Part shown: positions 51,681-60,515 of the stretch, one piece after another
How the letters are laid out: every line of letters starts with the position of its first letter
Numbering within the stretch: the stretch's first letter is position 1
Assembly (NCBI GenBank): GCA_018241025.1
Contig: JAFEEQ010000016.1
Coordinates: 41,744-105,743 of the forward strand
DNA length: 64,000 nt
Direction of reading: 5' to 3'
From: Pseudomonadota bacterium
GTDB taxonomy: Bacteria; Pseudomonadota; Alphaproteobacteria; Micropepsales; Micropepsaceae
Position numbers and translations under genes: made by a program
Notes under the pieces: generated by a model
Databases searched by the model: none
Told to the model about the DNA's origin: nothing
What the model saw: only the letters and a program-made list of their open reading frames with translations

Positions 51681-52592
51681 TCAAGATTGCTGCGCCGCTT
51701 CGGCCTTCTCCTCGTTCACCCGCATCGTCCAGAGCACGACGATCATCGCGGCGAAACTGGTGAGCGTGCCGGGGAGCCAGATGATCAGTCCGCCGTAATG
51801 CTGATCGTTCAGCGCGGTCATCGGCAGGATGCGGCCGCAGATGTTGTAGACAGGGTAGTAGTCGCGGGTCGAAAGCGAGAGGATCGCGCCCAGCAGCATC
51901 TGCGGCAGCTCGATGATCAGGATCATCGCGCCGCGCAGCAGATGCGACAGTCGCGCCGGGGGCTTCGGCCGCGAGTCCAAGACCAGCGACCAGAACATCA
52001 CGCCGTTGATCGTCATCGTCCAGTTCATCAGGTCGTAGAGATGGACGTCGAGCATTACGCGGGTGTGGATCGACGGCAGGAGCCAGAAATAGAGCAGCCC
52101 AACGAAGAGGAAGGGCGCGACGGCGGGATGCTGGAGCACGTCCATCGTACGGCGAACCGGCCTGGCATCGATCAGCGGCAGCAGGAATTCGGGCATGCCG
52201 GCGCGCAACACCGGACCGGCCATGCCGAGTGCGACGAAGAAGGCGCCGGCGTGATGCAGCACGAAATGCGCCCAGCGATGGGCGAAGAACATGTGCTGGG
52301 CGTAATAATCGATGTGGGTCTGCAACACGGCATAGAGCGAGAGCACGCCGAAAAGGAAGCAGGCGGCACGCCAGCGCGCGGGACGCTGCGCGACACGCAA
52401 CCAGCCGCGTGCGAACCAAAGCAGCGTCAGGGCGGTTGCGAGATAGGCCGGCCAACTGAATTCCCACGGCATCCAGAACGGCATGCGCGAGGGATAAAGC
52501 ACGCACAGCGCGTCGATCGCCGCGCCGAGCGCGAAGATTGCAGCGTAAGGTGGCCAGCCGGTACGGGGCCGCGCGAGAGCGAGCGTCGTCAT
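51681..52592 (-). CDS. ctaG: CtaG-family cytochrome c oxidase assembly protein
   Basis: The 303-aa protein has seven or more hydrophobic helices with the caa3-type CtaG pattern: HMFFAHRWAHFVLHHAGAFF, QHPAVAPFLFVGLLYFWLLP, and IIELPQMLLGAILSLST. This family helps insert the CuA or CuB centre of cytochrome oxidases. The His-rich second helix fits copper binding. It is transcribed divergently from the SCO gene, with only about 90 bp between start codons, consistent with shared function in oxidase assembly. Confidence 0.88.
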   Translation of the reverse strand: MTTLALARPRTGWPPYAAIFALGAAIDALCVLYPSRMPFWMPWEFSWPAYLATALTLLWFARGWLRVAQRPARWRAACFLFGVLSLYAVLQTHIDYYAQHMFFAHRWAHFVLHHAGAFFVALGMAGPVLRAGMPEFLLPLIDARPVRRTMDVLQHPAVAPFLFVGLLYFWLLPSIHTRVMLDVHLYDLMNWTMTINGVMFWSLVLDSRPKPPARLSHLLRGAMILIIELPQMLLGAILSLSTRDYYPVYNICGRILPMTALNDQHYGGLIIWLPGTLTSFAAMIVVLWTMRVNEEKAEAAQQS

Positions 52593-52681
52593 CCCCGCGT
52601 CTTATACGGCGCGGCACGCACCGTTTGCGAGGCGATTGGTCACAGCGGCGCGAGGGCCACATCGCGTGATAGTCCGGCGCC

Positions 52682-53263
52682 ATGAAACTCGCACGCATCG
52701 CTGCCTTCGCGCTCGCCCTGTTCGTGGCCGCCTGCGGCCAGGACAAGGGCCCCTGGCATCTCGAGGATATTTCGGGCGCGCTGCCGCCGCTCGATTTCTC
52801 GATGGTACGTGTCAATGAAGGCAAGACGGTGAGCGGTGCGGATTATCGCGGCAAGATCACCCTGCTCTATTTCGGCTACACCCAGTGTCCGGACATCTGC
52901 CCGACGACCATGGCCAATCTCGCCGACGTATTGCATCAGCTCGGCGGCAAGGCGGATCAGGTGCGTGTGCTGTTCGTCACCGTCGATCCCAATCGCGATA
53001 CGCCGGATGTCCTCAAGGGCTATGTCCAGGCCTTTGCACCGCAAATCGACGGCTTGCGCGGAACGCCGGATCAGATTGCGGCGCTGGCACGGCGCTATCG
53101 CGTCGCCTACAGCGTGACGCCGGACTCGCCCGGGCATCCCTATGAAGTGATGCACTCCAACGCGATGTTCGTCTTCGACCGCGACGGCAAGGTGCGGCTC
53201 GTCGGGACCGACAACAAGGATATCGACGGGATCGAGAAGGATCTGCGGCGGCTTATCGATTAG
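52682..53263 (+). CDS. SCO1/SenC-family copper chaperone, lipoprotein
   Basis: The 193-aa protein has a lipoprotein-type signal (LALFVAACGQD, lipobox Cys about residue 18) and the SCO thioredoxin fold with the copper motif FGYTQCPDICPTTMAN and distal His in YEVMHSNAMFVFD. It delivers copper to the cytochrome oxidase CuA site and may act as a thiol-disulfide oxidoreductase. Length is normal. It is divergent from ctaG, forming a copper-assembly pair. It converges with lpdA with a 4-bp overlap. Confidence 0.92.
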   Translation: MKLARIAAFALALFVAACGQDKGPWHLEDISGALPPLDFSMVRVNEGKTVSGADYRGKITLLYFGYTQCPDICPTTMANLADVLHQLGGKADQVRVLFVTVDPNRDTPDVLKGYVQAFAPQIDGLRGTPDQIAALARRYRVAYSVTPDSPGHPYEVMHSNAMFVFDRDGKVRLVGTDNKDIDGIEKDLRRLID

Positions 53264-54657
53264 ATGTGCAGCGCCATCCCGTCCGCGGCGAGCACCGCTT
53301 CGTGGAGCATTTCCGACAGTGTCGGATGCGGGAAGATGGTGTGGGCGAGATCGGCATCGGTGAGCTCGCCACTGCGTGCCACGGTGTAGCTGTTGATCAG
53401 CTCGGTGACTTCGGCGCCGATCATATGGGCGCCCAAGAGCTCGCCGGTTTCGGCATCGAACACAGTCTTGATCAGACCTTCCGCATCGCCCAGCGCAATG
53501 GCCTTGCCGTTGCCGATGAAGGGGAAGCGGCCGACCTTGATCTTGCGGCCCGTAGCCTTTGCCTTCGCTTCGGTGAGACCGACGCTGGCGACCTGCGGCC
53601 AGCAATAGGTGCAGCCGGGCACCTTCGACGCGTCGAGCGGATGGGCGCCCTTGTGTCCAGCGATGCGCTCCGCGACGATCACGCCTTCATGCATCGCCTT
53701 GTGCGCGAGCCAGGGCGCGCCGGCGAGATCACCGATGGCCCAGATGCCCGGAACACCGGTCGCGCCCCACGCGTCGATCACGACATGGGTGCGGTCGACC
53801 TTCACGCCCGCTTCTTCAAGGCCGAGATTTTCGACATTGCCGACGATGCCAACGGCAAGGATCACGCGTTCGGCTGTGATGGTTTCGGTTTTCCCGTCTT
53901 TCGCCTTGAGCGTGGCAGTGACGCTGTCCTTGCCCTTCTCCAACTTCTCGACCGTGGTGCCGGTCTTCAGCTTCATGCCCTGCTTGACGAACGCCTTGGC
54001 GGCCATGCCCGAAATTTCCTCGTCCTCGACGGGGAGGACGCGGTCGAGCACTTCGACCACGGTCACCTCGGCACCGAGCGTGCGGTAGAAGCTCGCGAAC
54101 TCGATGCCGATGGCGCCGGAGCCGACGATGAGCAGCGACTTTGGAAAGCTGGGCGGAACCATCGCCTCGCGATAAGTCCAGATCAGCTTGCCGTCGGGCT
54201 CCATTCCGGGAAACGTGCGCGCACGCGCGCCGGTGGCGAGAACAATGTTCTTCGCCACGACCTCTTCGGTCTTGCCGTCTTTCGTGACGACGAGCTTTCC
54301 CTTGCCGACGAGTTTGGCTTCGCCGGCGATCACGGCGATCTTGTGCTTCTTCATCAGGAAGGCGACGCCGTTCGAGAGCTGCTGTGCCACCTTGCGTGAG
54401 CGCTCGACGATCTTTGCGATATCGAATTTGACATTGTCCGCGCTGAAGCCGAACTCGTTCAGCCGGTGCATCAGGTGCCAGATCTCCGAGGAGCGCAGCA
54501 GCGCCTTGGTCGGGATGCAGCCCCAGTTCAGGCAAATCCCACCGAGCCGGTCGCGCTCCACGATGGCGGTCTTGAGCCCGAGCTGGGCGGCGCGGATGGC
54601 GCAGACATAGCCCCCGGGGCCGCCGCCGACGACAACGACATCGAATTCAGAAGCCAA
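53260..54657 (-). CDS. lpdA: Dihydrolipoyl dehydrogenase
   Basis: The 465-aa flavoprotein has an N-terminal VVVVGGGPGGYVCAIRAAQL (FAD site), the redox disulfide region GGICLNWGCIPTKALLR (CxxxxC), a second Rossmann segment LLIVGSGAIGIEFASFY for NAD, and the C-terminal active site His/Glu in HPTLSEMLHEAVLA. It reoxidises dihydrolipoyl groups of the E2 subunit. It is the terminal gene of the pdh operon on this strand, 11 bp overlapping the DUF3667 gene. All catalytic elements are intact. Confidence 0.96.
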   Translation of the reverse strand: MASEFDVVVVGGGPGGYVCAIRAAQLGLKTAIVERDRLGGICLNWGCIPTKALLRSSEIWHLMHRLNEFGFSADNVKFDIAKIVERSRKVAQQLSNGVAFLMKKHKIAVIAGEAKLVGKGKLVVTKDGKTEEVVAKNIVLATGARARTFPGMEPDGKLIWTYREAMVPPSFPKSLLIVGSGAIGIEFASFYRTLGAEVTVVEVLDRVLPVEDEEISGMAAKAFVKQGMKLKTGTTVEKLEKGKDSVTATLKAKDGKTETITAERVILAVGIVGNVENLGLEEAGVKVDRTHVVIDAWGATGVPGIWAIGDLAGAPWLAHKAMHEGVIVAERIAGHKGAHPLDASKVPGCTYCWPQVASVGLTEAKAKATGRKIKVGRFPFIGNGKAIALGDAEGLIKTVFDAETGELLGAHMIGAEVTELINSYTVARSGELTDADLAHTIFPHPTLSEMLHEAVLAADGMALHI

Positions 54658-55792
54658 GCGAATCTCCGAACATGCTGAGAAGGAAGACGCATCCGATCGC
54701 GGGCGACAGGATGAATATCGTGTAGAGGCCCGAGATGACGACGAATTTGACCGAGGTCATGAACCAGCTCTGTTCGTAGAAGTTCCTCATCGCCAGGAAG
54801 ATATAGGCCGAAATCAGGAAGAAGAGACCGGTCGCGACCAATCCGCCGTCCAGGATCTGGGACAATCCGACCGCGAGCATCACGGCGACGAATGTGAAAC
54901 TGTGGATGCTGAGCGAAAAGACCAGATGATCGACGAGGAAGAAGTCCTTGCGGCGGCGGATGTGGAAGAGCGCCAGCACCAGGGCATAAAGCGGTAGGAG
55001 CACGAACAGCACCCGCGGGATCCACGCCGTCAGCGGCTCATTGAGCGCCGCCGGATCGAGCGCAAGACGGTTCATCGAGCTGTAGATGTTGCGCGCGACC
55101 CAATCGACCTCCTTCTTGTTCGGCACATCCATTTGAATGAGCGGCTTCTCGAGAAGATGGGCGCGCTGCGCCTTGGTCAGGGTGCTGTGCACGCTTCCGA
55201 GCGGGGCAAAGAAATGCGCCGTGGTCGAATAGGTGTTGACGCCACCCGGCTGGGAGACACGCGACTTGTCGATCGGAATGAGCGGTTTGATGTACTTCTT
55301 AGTGTCGGGGTCGTTGTCGTCGGCGTCGTAGGCCGGGTTCGGGATGAAGGCGACGCCGTTCTGGTAGACGACTTTGATCGGCTTGGCGTTCACCTGGATC
55401 TGCACGATAGCGATCTTGGTAAGGCTGAGCAGCACGAAGAAGACAAGCGAGACGAAGAGATACAGCCGGATCGAAGGCACATAAGGCTGCATGCGGCCTT
55501 CGCGGAAGGCCTTCGGCAATTCGCCCGGACGAAGCAGAAGAGCCCGCGCGGTGCGCAGGATGCGGCTGTCGAAATTGACGATGTCGACGAAGAAATCGTG
55601 CAGCAGGTTGCGGATGGATCGGCGGCGCGTCTTGGTCGGCTGGCCGCAGACCGCGCAATAGGCGCCGAGCAGCGGATGCGCGCAATTCTTGCAGGCGCCG
55701 GGTTTCTCGCCGCGCTCGGCGAGCGCCGAGGCCGCGATCTCGATCGCGGCGAGACTGCCCGTCTCGATAATGGCTTCGATGTCGTCTGACAT
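54647..55792 (-). CDS. DUF3667 membrane protein
   Basis: The 381-aa protein begins with a cysteine-rich zinc-ribbon-like module (CKNCAHPLLGAYCAVCGQ), then RSIRNLLHDFFVDIVNFDSR typical of DUF3667, and contains five or so transmembrane helices. Its role is unknown. It sits between pdhC and lpdA, overlapping lpdA by 11 bp, so it is translated as part of the pdh operon. An effect on the PDH complex has no support in the sequence beyond this. Start ATG 55792 is the first in the frame. Confidence 0.85.
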   Translation of the reverse strand: MSDDIEAIIETGSLAAIEIAASALAERGEKPGACKNCAHPLLGAYCAVCGQPTKTRRRSIRNLLHDFFVDIVNFDSRILRTARALLLRPGELPKAFREGRMQPYVPSIRLYLFVSLVFFVLLSLTKIAIVQIQVNAKPIKVVYQNGVAFIPNPAYDADDNDPDTKKYIKPLIPIDKSRVSQPGGVNTYSTTAHFFAPLGSVHSTLTKAQRAHLLEKPLIQMDVPNKKEVDWVARNIYSSMNRLALDPAALNEPLTAWIPRVLFVLLPLYALVLALFHIRRRKDFFLVDHLVFSLSIHSFTFVAVMLAVGLSQILDGGLVATGLFFLISAYIFLAMRNFYEQSWFMTSVKFVVISGLYTIFILSPAIGCVFLLSMFGDSLGF

Positions 55793-55801
55793 GCCCTGCC
55801 C

Positions 55802-57181
55802 CTACAAGAGCATCGATGCCGGCTCTTCGATGAATTGTTTGAACACCTGGAGGAAACGCGCGCCGGTCGCGCCGTCTATGACGCGGTGGTCGCAGGACAT
55901 CGTGACCGTCATCAACGTGGCGATCTCGACCTTGTCGCCGTTGACGACCGGCCGCTTCTCGCCCGCGCCGATGGCGAGTATCGCGGCATGCGGCGGGTTG
56001 ATCACGGCGGTGAAGTTCCTGATCCCGAACATGCCGAGATTGGAGATCGCGAAACTGCCGCCTTCGAATTCCGATGGCTTGAGCTTCTTGTTGCGGGCGC
56101 GTTCGGCGAGGGATTTGACCTCGTTGGAAATCGCGGCGAGTCCCTTCTCTTCCGCCCGCGCGACGATGGGCGTGATCAGGCCGAAATCGAGCGCGACGGC
56201 GACGCCGACATCGGCGTGCCTGTGGCGCAGCATGGCGTTGTCGGTCCAGCTAGCGTTGACCTCGGGCACGCGGATCAGGGCGAGCGCCGATGCCTTGACG
56301 ACGAAATCGTTGACCGAGAGCTTGAAGCTGTTCTCTTTCGGCGACTGCGCGTTCAGGCGCGCGCGGAGTTCCATCAGATTGTCGATGCGGCAATCGATGG
56401 TGAGGTAGTAGTGCGGAATGAGCGTCTTGGCCGAAGACAAGCGGCGCGCGATCGACTTGCGCATCGAGTCGTGCGGGATCTCGTCGTAGTCTTCGGGCTT
56501 GAAGTAGGCATGCGCGTCGGGGAGCGGTGCGATGCCCGTGATGGACGCGGCGGCGGATGGCGCTGCGGGAGATTTCGCAGCGGGCGCGGCTGCCGGCGCC
56601 GTGGCGGGCTTGGCGATCGTCGGCTGCGCGGATTCGACATCGGCTTTCACGATGCGGCCGCGTGGGCCGGTGCCAGCGACGGCAGAGAGATCGATGCCCT
56701 TCTGTTCGGCGATGCGGCGGGCGAGCGGCGAGGCGAAAATGCGTTGCTCTTGTCCTCCCCCTGAGAGGGGGAGGACGCGCGCCTCAGCCGCGCGGGTCGG
56801 TGACGGACCCCTCCCAGCAGCGGCGTTGCCGCTGCTGCCCTCCCCTTTCAGGGGAGGGACTGGAGTTGCTTCGGCCTGGACTGCGGCCTTGATCGACTTC
56901 ATCGCACCGGCGATGTCCGGCGAAGCATCAGCGCCTTCACCATCGGCCAGCAGGGTCGCGATGGGCTCGTTGACCTTCACGCCTTCGGCGCCTTCGGCGA
57001 CGAGCAGCTTGCCGATCTTGCCTTCGTCGACGGCCTCGAACTCCATTGTCGCCTTGTCGGTCTCGATCTCGGCGAGGATGTCGCCAGACTTCACCACGTC
57101 GCCTTCCTTCACCAGCCATTTGGCCAGCTTGCCCTCTTCCATCGTGGGCGAAAGCGCGGGCATGAGGATCTGCGTGGCCAC
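55802..57181 (-). CDS. pdhC: Pyruvate dehydrogenase E2 (dihydrolipoamide acetyltransferase)
   Basis: The 459-aa protein has one lipoyl domain ([15 protein letters not shown], Lys about residue 43), a linker, an E1/E3-binding domain ([20 protein letters not shown], residues about 149-185), an Ala/Pro linker and a catalytic domain with [17 protein letters not shown] (active His). It acetylates CoA. The start is GTG at 57181, sharing a base with the upstream stop; ATG is absent at the family start. Residues 107-144 ([20 protein letters not shown] and onward) are encoded by palindromic repeat DNA and look unlike normal E2 linkers. The gene is fourth in the pdh operon after the GFA gene. Confidence 0.93.
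   Translation of the reverse strand: MATQILMPALSPTMEEGKLAKWLVKEGDVVKSGDILAEIETDKATMEFEAVDEGKIGKLLVAEGAEGVKVNEPIATLLADGEGADASPDIAGAMKSIKAAVQAEATPVPPLKGEGSSGNAAAGRGPSPTRAAEARVLPLSGGGQEQRIFASPLARRIAEQKGIDLSAVAGTGPRGRIVKADVESAQPTIAKPATAPAAAPAAKSPAAPSAAASITGIAPLPDAHAYFKPEDYDEIPHDSMRKSIARRLSSAKTLIPHYYLTIDCRIDNLMELRARLNAQSPKENSFKLSVNDFVVKASALALIRVPEVNASWTDNAMLRHRHADVGVAVALDFGLITPIVARAEEKGLAAISNEVKSLAERARNKKLKPSEFEGGSFAISNLGMFGIRNFTAVINPPHAAILAIGAGEKRPVVNGDKVEIATLMTVTMSCDHRVIDGATGARFLQVFKQFIEEPASMLL
56754..56859. repeat. Compound palindromic element inside the pdhC reading frame
   Basis: Three perfect hairpins: TCCTCCCCCT-GAG-AGGGGGAGGA (56754-56776), CAGCAGCGGC-GTT-GCCGCTGCTG (56816-56838) and CCCTCCCCT-TTC-AGGGGAGGG (56839-56859), plus weaker GC stems between. 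Elements of this type are normally intergenic in alphaproteobacteria, and one with a similar stem lies at 36485-36508. Here it is in frame and encodes about 38 residues of the linker between lipoyl and binding domains. Confidence 0.85.
56936..57166 (-). repeat. Lipoyl-domain direct repeat, copy in pdhC
   Basis: These 231 bp are nearly identical to 59167-59397 in pdhB. The two encoded lipoyl domains differ at about one residue in 76, far more alike than expected for separate genes, suggesting recent duplication or gene conversion. Confidence 0.85.
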
Positions 57182-57585
57182 TAGTTGCTCTCCAGCCGCG
57201 CCAGTTCGCCGGCGTGCATCTCCCAATGCTTGCCGTCGAACTCGGTGGTCATGATCGAGGTGAACTCGTTCGCGTCGAGGCAGCGGAAGTTCACGCTGTA
57301 GTCGTTCGGATGGCTGCGCGGCACGTAGAACGACTTGATCCCGCAAACCGAGCAAAACAGGTGCTGTGCCGCGCCGGTGTTGAAGGTGTAGGTCGTCAGC
57401 ACCTTGTCGCCGCGCAGGAGCTTGAAGTCCTTCTTGGCGACGATGAGGTGGAGATAGCCGGTCTTGGCGCACATCGAGCAGTTGCAGTCGATCAGCTCGA
57501 CTTCGGGCGCGGTGCGCACTTCATAGGCGACGGCGCCGCAATGGCAGCCGCCCTTGTGCCAGCTCTTGCGGCGGGATTTCGGCAT
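57181..57585 (-). CDS. GFA-family (glutathione-dependent formaldehyde-activating-like) protein
   Basis: The 134-aa protein has the GFA zinc pattern: [32 protein letters not shown] and [14 protein letters not shown], with all six conserved cysteines in CxC, CxxC and CxxC spacing. Members bind glutathione adducts or are of unknown role. The start at 57585 gives a compact domain; the frame is open farther upstream without homology. It lies inside the pdh operon, directly before pdhC, whose GTG start overlaps its stop. Confidence 0.9.
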   Translation of the reverse strand: MPKSRRKSWHKGGCHCGAVAYEVRTAPEVELIDCNCSMCAKTGYLHLIVAKKDFKLLRGDKVLTTYTFNTGAAQHLFCSVCGIKSFYVPRSHPNDYSVNFRCLDANEFTSIMTTEFDGKHWEMHAGELARLESN

Positions 57586-57593
57586 CGCGCTTC

Positions 57594-58013
57594 TCAAGAC
57601 TTCACCAGCAATCGATTCAAGGGTAAGAAAATTGCGGTCATGACCGTGGCTCGAAACGCGACATAAAACGCTCCAAGCACGACCCGGTTGTTCCAAGTCG
57701 CGTCCGAAACCGCCGCTGCCATCTTAGGAAGACGGTCCGGATGCTCTATCGCATCTACGCCTTTCCAGAAGGGCAGCTTCCCAACCCAAAGCGAGAGGGG
57801 GATCCAAAGCATCGCCATCAGAACAATCGATACCAGATTACTGGCAAGCAGCAGAACTACACGAAGCGCATCCCGCCACCATTCCTCATACGGATTGGAA
57901 AGGCCAAAAAAAAGCATCAGGATGATCATCGGCACCAGAGCAATGGCTTCGAGCTTCTTGCGAAGTTCAAGATCCTCTTCCGCATACTTGGCTGGATCGA
58001 TCGGTTTCAGCAT
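57594..58013 (-). CDS. Hypothetical membrane protein in the pdh operon
   Basis: The 139-aa protein has about three hydrophobic segments (residues 30-50, 58-85 and a third near 110-130) and an N-terminal acidic helix (PAKYAEEDLELRKKLEAIAL). I do not recognise a family. Base composition is clearly more AT-rich than the neighbours, which may mark a foreign or recent insert. It lies 4 bp after pdhB and 8 bp before the GFA gene, so it is translated from the same message. Confidence 0.6.
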   Translation of the reverse strand: MLKPIDPAKYAEEDLELRKKLEAIALVPMIILMLFFGLSNPYEEWWRDALRVVLLLASNLVSIVLMAMLWIPLSLWVGKLPFWKGVDAIEHPDRLPKMAAAVSDATWNNRVVLGAFYVAFRATVMTAIFLPLNRLLVKS

Positions 58014-58017
58014 GTGA

Positions 58018-59412
58018 TTACCGATAGCAGACGGCCTTGGCCGCGTTGACGACGTCCTCGACATGCGGGAGCGCCAGCTTTTCGAGATTGGCGGCATAGG
58101 GCATCGGCACGTCCTTGCCGGTGACCTTGATCGGTGGCGCGTCGAGCCAGTCGAAGGCTTCGAGCGCGACGACGCTGGCGATCTCCGAACCGATGGAGCA
58201 AATGGGCCAGCCCTGCTCAACCGTGACGATGCGGTTGGTCTTGCGCACAGAGGCGAGCACGGATTCGGTGTCGAGCGGGCGCAGCGTGCGCAGGTCGATC
58301 AACTCGGCGTCGATGCCCTCGGAAGCCAGCGCCTCGGCGGCCTCGAGGATGAGGCCGACGCAGATCGAATGGGCGACGAGCGTGACATCCTTGCCCGGCT
58401 TGATGACACGCGCCTTGCCTATGGGGACGATGTGATCGTCGAGCTTCGGCACCGGGAAGGAGCGGCCGTAACAGATCTCGTTTTCGAGGAAGATCACCGG
58501 ATTGGGATCGCGGATCGCCGCTTTGAGAAGGCCCTTGGCGTCGGCGGCGAAGTAAGGCGCGACGACCTTGATGCCCGGGATATGCGCGTACCAGGAGGAG
58601 TAGTCCTGGCTGTGCTGGGCGCCGACGCGTGCTGCCGGGCCGTTGGGGCCGCGGAACACGATCGGGCAATGCATCTGGCCGCCGGACATGTAGCGCGTCT
58701 TGGCGGCGGAATTGATGATCTGGTCGATCGCCTGCATGGCGAAATTCCAGGTCATGAACTCGACGACGGGGCGCAGATCGGCGAAGGCGGCGCCGACGCC
58801 GAGACCGGTAAAACCGTGCTCGGTGATCGGCGTGTCGATGACGCGGCGGGCGCCGAACTCTTCGAGCAGGCCTTGGGAGACTTTGTAGGCGCCCTGGTAT
58901 TGCGCGACTTCCTCGCCCATCAGGAAGACGCGATCGTCGCGGCGCATCTCTTCGGCCATGGCGTCACGCAGGGCTTCGCGCACGGTCATGGTCACCATTT
59001 CGGTGCCGGCGGGGTATTCATCCTTCGGGGCCGCCTGCGGCGGCACCTCAGGATGACGCGCCACGGGGGCTGGCTCGGCTTTCGCTGCCGGCCTGGGTTT
59101 CGTTTCGGGCTTGGCTTTGGTCTCGTCATCCCGAGGAGCAGCCGAAGGCCGCGTCCCGAGGGAGGGTTCACCATCGGCCAGCAACGTCGCAATTGGTTCG
59201 TTGACTTTTACGCCTTCGGTACCTTCGGCGACCAGCAGCTTGCCGATCTTGCCTTCATCGACGGCCTCGAACTCCATCGTCGCCTTGTCGGTCTCGATCT
59301 CGGCGAGGATATCGCCGGACTTCACCACGTCGCCTTCCTTTACCAGCCACTTGGCAAGCTTGCCCTCTTCCATCGTGGGCGAAAGCGCGGGCATCAGTAT
59401 CTCGATGGACAT
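58018..59412 (-). CDS. pdhB: Pyruvate dehydrogenase E1 beta subunit with N-terminal lipoyl domain
   Basis: The 464-aa protein carries a lipoyl domain (residues 1-80, [15 protein letters not shown]) before the E1-beta domain ([20 protein letters not shown], then [20 protein letters not shown]). A lipoyl domain on E1-beta is characteristic of alphaproteobacterial PDH. The linker (residues 83-132) is encoded partly by two palindromic repeat elements, translating to [15 protein letters not shown] and [14 protein letters not shown]. Together with pdhA it forms the TPP-dependent E1 decarboxylase. It follows pdhA by 3 bp. Confidence 0.95.
   Translation of the reverse strand: MSIEILMPALSPTMEEGKLAKWLVKEGDVVKSGDILAEIETDKATMEFEAVDEGKIGKLLVAEGTEGVKVNEPIATLLADGEPSLGTRPSAAPRDDETKAKPETKPRPAAKAEPAPVARHPEVPPQAAPKDEYPAGTEMVTMTVREALRDAMAEEMRRDDRVFLMGEEVAQYQGAYKVSQGLLEEFGARRVIDTPITEHGFTGLGVGAAFADLRPVVEFMTWNFAMQAIDQIINSAAKTRYMSGGQMHCPIVFRGPNGPAARVGAQHSQDYSSWYAHIPGIKVVAPYFAADAKGLLKAAIRDPNPVIFLENEICYGRSFPVPKLDDHIVPIGKARVIKPGKDVTLVAHSICVGLILEAAEALASEGIDAELIDLRTLRPLDTESVLASVRKTNRIVTVEQGWPICSIGSEIASVVALEAFDWLDAPPIKVTGKDVPMPYAANLEKLALPHVEDVVNAAKAVCYR
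59018..59056. repeat. Palindromic element in the pdhB linker (downstream copy)
   Basis: TCATCCTTCGGGGCCGCC and GGCGGCACCTCAGGATGA form 18-bp arms matching at 15 of 18 positions, with a TGC loop. This is a common intergenic repeat type in alphaproteobacteria. It is in frame in pdhB, giving residues [14 protein letters not shown]. Confidence 0.8.
59126..59165. repeat. Palindromic element in the pdhB linker (upstream copy)
   Basis: A TCATCCCGAGG-type repeat with a central GCAGCC-GAA-GGCCGC stem and repeated CCCGAGG. In frame, giving [14 protein letters not shown]. With the other copy it brackets a charged Lys/Pro/Ala/Glu stretch. Confidence 0.75.
59167..59397 (-). repeat. Lipoyl-domain direct repeat, copy in pdhB
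   Basis: Nearly identical to 56936-57166 in pdhC; see that entry. It encodes the pdhB lipoyl domain, residues 6-82. Confidence 0.85.
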
Positions 59413-59415
59413 GGA

Positions 59416-60426
59416 TCAGGCCATCACATCGGTGAAGAGCTCCGACGGATCGGGCTCGGGGCTTTCGGTGGCGAATTCGGCGGCGGTGTTCACGATGGAG
59501 CGGATGTCCTTGTCGATCGCCTTGAGGTCGTCTTCGGTAACGAGTTTGTCTTTCAATAGCCGCTGACCGAGATGGTCGATCGGGTCGCGCTTCTCGCGCA
59601 CCGCCTGGACCTCGTCGCGGGTGCGGTACTTGCCGGGATCCGACATCGAGTGGCCGCGATAGCGGTAGGTCTTCATTTCGAGAATGATCGGGCCGTTGCC
59701 CGCGCGGCACCAGTCGAGCGCCTTGGCCGCGGCGGCGTGCACGGCTTCGACATCCATGCCGTCGACCTGCTCGCCCGGAATGTTGAACGAGGCGCCACGC
59801 TTGAAGAAATGTGTTTCGGCGCTGGCGCGGTCGACCGCGGTGCCCATGGCGTACTGATTGTTCTCGATCACGTAAACGACCGGCAGCTTCCAGAGCTCGG
59901 CCATATTGAAGGATTCGTAGACCTGGCCCTGATTCGCGGCGCCGTCGCCGAAATAGGTCACACTGACCTGGCCGTTGTTGCGATACTTGTTGGCGAAGGC
60001 GAGGCCGGTGCCGAGCGGCACCTGCGCGCCGACGATGCCATGACCGCCGTAGAACTTCTTCTCGGCCGAAAACATGTGCATCGAGCCGCCCTTGCCCTTG
60101 GAGTAGCCGGAGGCGCGGCCGGTGAGCTCGGACATGACGTTCTTCGGGTCCATGCCACAGGCGAGCATGTGGCCATGGTCGCGATAGGCGGTGATGACCT
60201 GATCGCCCTCTTTCTGCGCCGCCTGGACGCCGACGACCACCGCTTCCTGGCCGATATAGAGGTGGCAGAAGCCGCCGATCAGGCCCATGCCGTAAAGCTG
60301 GCCGGCTTTCTCTTCGAAGCGGCGGATCAGCAGCATGTCGCGATAGAACTGCTTCAATGCGGGGGTATTCGACCCCGAACCGGCATTTGCGACACCGGTT
60401 TCCGGAACCTTGCTCGGCTCGTTCAT
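59416..60426 (-). CDS. pdhA: Pyruvate dehydrogenase E1 alpha subunit
   Basis: The 336-aa protein has YRDHGHMLACGMDPKNVMSE, the TPP-binding GDGAANQGQVYESFNMAELW...IENN motif (Mg2+ via GDG), and the phosphorylation-type loop YRYRGHSMSDPGKYRT. The E1 alpha2-beta2 enzyme decarboxylates pyruvate and passes acetyl groups to E2 lipoyl. Start ATG 60426 (MNEPSK) is chosen over a longer frame that overlaps the ftsB promoter region. It is the first gene of the operon pdhA-pdhB-[two accessory genes]-pdhC-DUF3667-lpdA. Confidence 0.96.
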   Translation of the reverse strand: MNEPSKVPETGVANAGSGSNTPALKQFYRDMLLIRRFEEKAGQLYGMGLIGGFCHLYIGQEAVVVGVQAAQKEGDQVITAYRDHGHMLACGMDPKNVMSELTGRASGYSKGKGGSMHMFSAEKKFYGGHGIVGAQVPLGTGLAFANKYRNNGQVSVTYFGDGAANQGQVYESFNMAELWKLPVVYVIENNQYAMGTAVDRASAETHFFKRGASFNIPGEQVDGMDVEAVHAAAAKALDWCRAGNGPIILEMKTYRYRGHSMSDPGKYRTRDEVQAVREKRDPIDHLGQRLLKDKLVTEDDLKAIDKDIRSIVNTAAEFATESPEPDPSELFTDVMA

Positions 60427-60515
60427 CGGGCTGCGACCTTTGCGTGCACAGGCATGGGGCGAGACATGGCGCGTTTTGGCAAGCAGCGCCCGAAATGGCA
60501 AGCGTTGACGCGCTG

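Noticed and set aside
56754..56859. pdhC hairpins read as transcription terminators
   Set aside because: They lie in the middle of an intact reading frame with essential domains on both sides and no T-run, so a terminator function would remove the catalytic domain.
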